A stretch of DNA of 64,000 bases from IDS-8 sp035304345 (GTDB taxonomy: Bacteria; Pseudomonadota; Gammaproteobacteria; Steroidobacterales; Woeseiaceae), in assembly GCA_035304345.1 (NCBI GenBank), contig DATGQE010000050.1, positions 123,417-187,416 on the forward strand. The letters run 5' to 3'. The notes beneath the pieces are model-generated. The model searched no databases. It was not told the DNA's origin and was given only the letters and a program-made list of their open reading frames with translations. Shown here one piece after another: positions 63,726-64,000 of the stretch. A program made the position numbers and the translations under genes. The stretch's first letter is position 1; every line of letters starts with the position of its first letter.

Positions 63726-64000
63726 TTACAGGCGCCAGTCGAAGCCCACGAAGTACCGGCGGCCGAGCACGTCGTAGGTCGACGGGTCGGTGTTCGCCTG
63801 GACGTTGGGGCTGTAGAGGCGCGGAGGCTGGTTGGCGACGTTGTTGATACCCGCCCGCAACGAGATATTGTCGGTGATGTCGTAACGTCCCGTCAGGTCC
63901 AGGTACCACGTGGCATCCACACCGGTGGCGTTGGCGTTGGGCACCGTGACCAGCGTGGCGTGGCTCATGCTGTCGATGTAGCGCGTGGTCGCCTGGATCT
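63726..64000 (-). CDS. TonB-dependent receptor, C-terminal part (5' end outside window)
   Basis: The last 90 or so codons of a reverse-strand gene encode barrel strands (VDATWYLDLTGRYDITDNISLRAGINNVANQPPRLY) and end GRRYFVGFDWRL. That is the standard C-terminus of large TonB-dependent receptors, often of the CirA or oligosaccharide type. The rest lies beyond the window edge. A strong terminator follows. Confidence 0.9.
   Translation of the reverse strand, partial: IQATTRYIDSMSHATLVTVPNANATGVDATWYLDLTGRYDITDNISLRAGINNVANQPPRLYSPNVQANTDPSTYDVLGRRYFVGFDWRL

Overview
The window is about 64 kb of GC-rich, densely coding chromosomal DNA. TonB-dependent outer-membrane receptors, an RND efflux system, an NtrC/NtrY-type two-component pair, TerC, Ada, lipoproteins and a DUF2909-type small protein point to a Gram-negative bacterium, most likely a free-living gammaproteobacterium. 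No rRNA or marker gene is present to settle the lineage. I saw no tRNA, rRNA, CRISPR array, intact insertion sequence or phage gene.

Left part (1-14.3 kb): a transport and catabolism island. A partial TonB receptor and a C45-type Ntn-hydrolase form one leftward unit, divergent from an unusual GntR regulator with two winged-helix domains before its FCD domain. A second copy of the theme follows: a TonB receptor divergent from a paralogous double-HTH GntR regulator. A five-gene rightward unit comes next: peptide-type substrate-binding protein, two permeases, a fused double ATPase and an alpha/beta hydrolase. An EamA transporter lies opposite. The layout suggests capture of a small amide- or peptide-like molecule at the outer membrane, import through the inner membrane, and hydrolysis.

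Middle-left (14.3-30.9 kb): housekeeping and signalling genes. These are a VOC protein, a tiny hydrophilic protein, an O-methyltransferase, a CadC-like TolB/TPR regulator, a PEP-mutase-family enzyme, a WYL regulator divergent from a DUF1579-like protein, and a small outer-membrane barrel. A kaiC-kaiB-hybrid histidine kinase operon without kaiA follows, then Ada, a second soluble hybrid kinase, an APC amino-acid permease and a TerC-family membrane protein.

Middle-right (31-46.8 kb): a MacA-like adaptor, a LolD/MacB-like ATPase and several large ADOP/MacB-type permeases, ending with a second ATPase, a sigma54-type response regulator and an NtrY-like kinase. A strong -24/-12 promoter precedes the adaptor gene, so the regulator probably controls the cluster. 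The cluster shows rearrangement: two permease remnants, a LysR gene reduced to its DNA-binding domain, and an ATP-dependent DNA ligase on the opposite strand.

Right part (46.8-64 kb): a metallo-beta-lactamase-fold protein, lipoproteins, two ferritin-like proteins, a DUF4383-glycosyltransferase-PLP decarboxylase unit, a YciI-like protein, and a TetR-controlled RND pump with a perfect 18-bp palindrome in its promoter. A MaoC-like hydratase with two small membrane proteins, a phospholipase-D-family protein, a DoxX protein, an exported unknown and the 3' end of another TonB receptor, followed by a strong terminator, complete the window.
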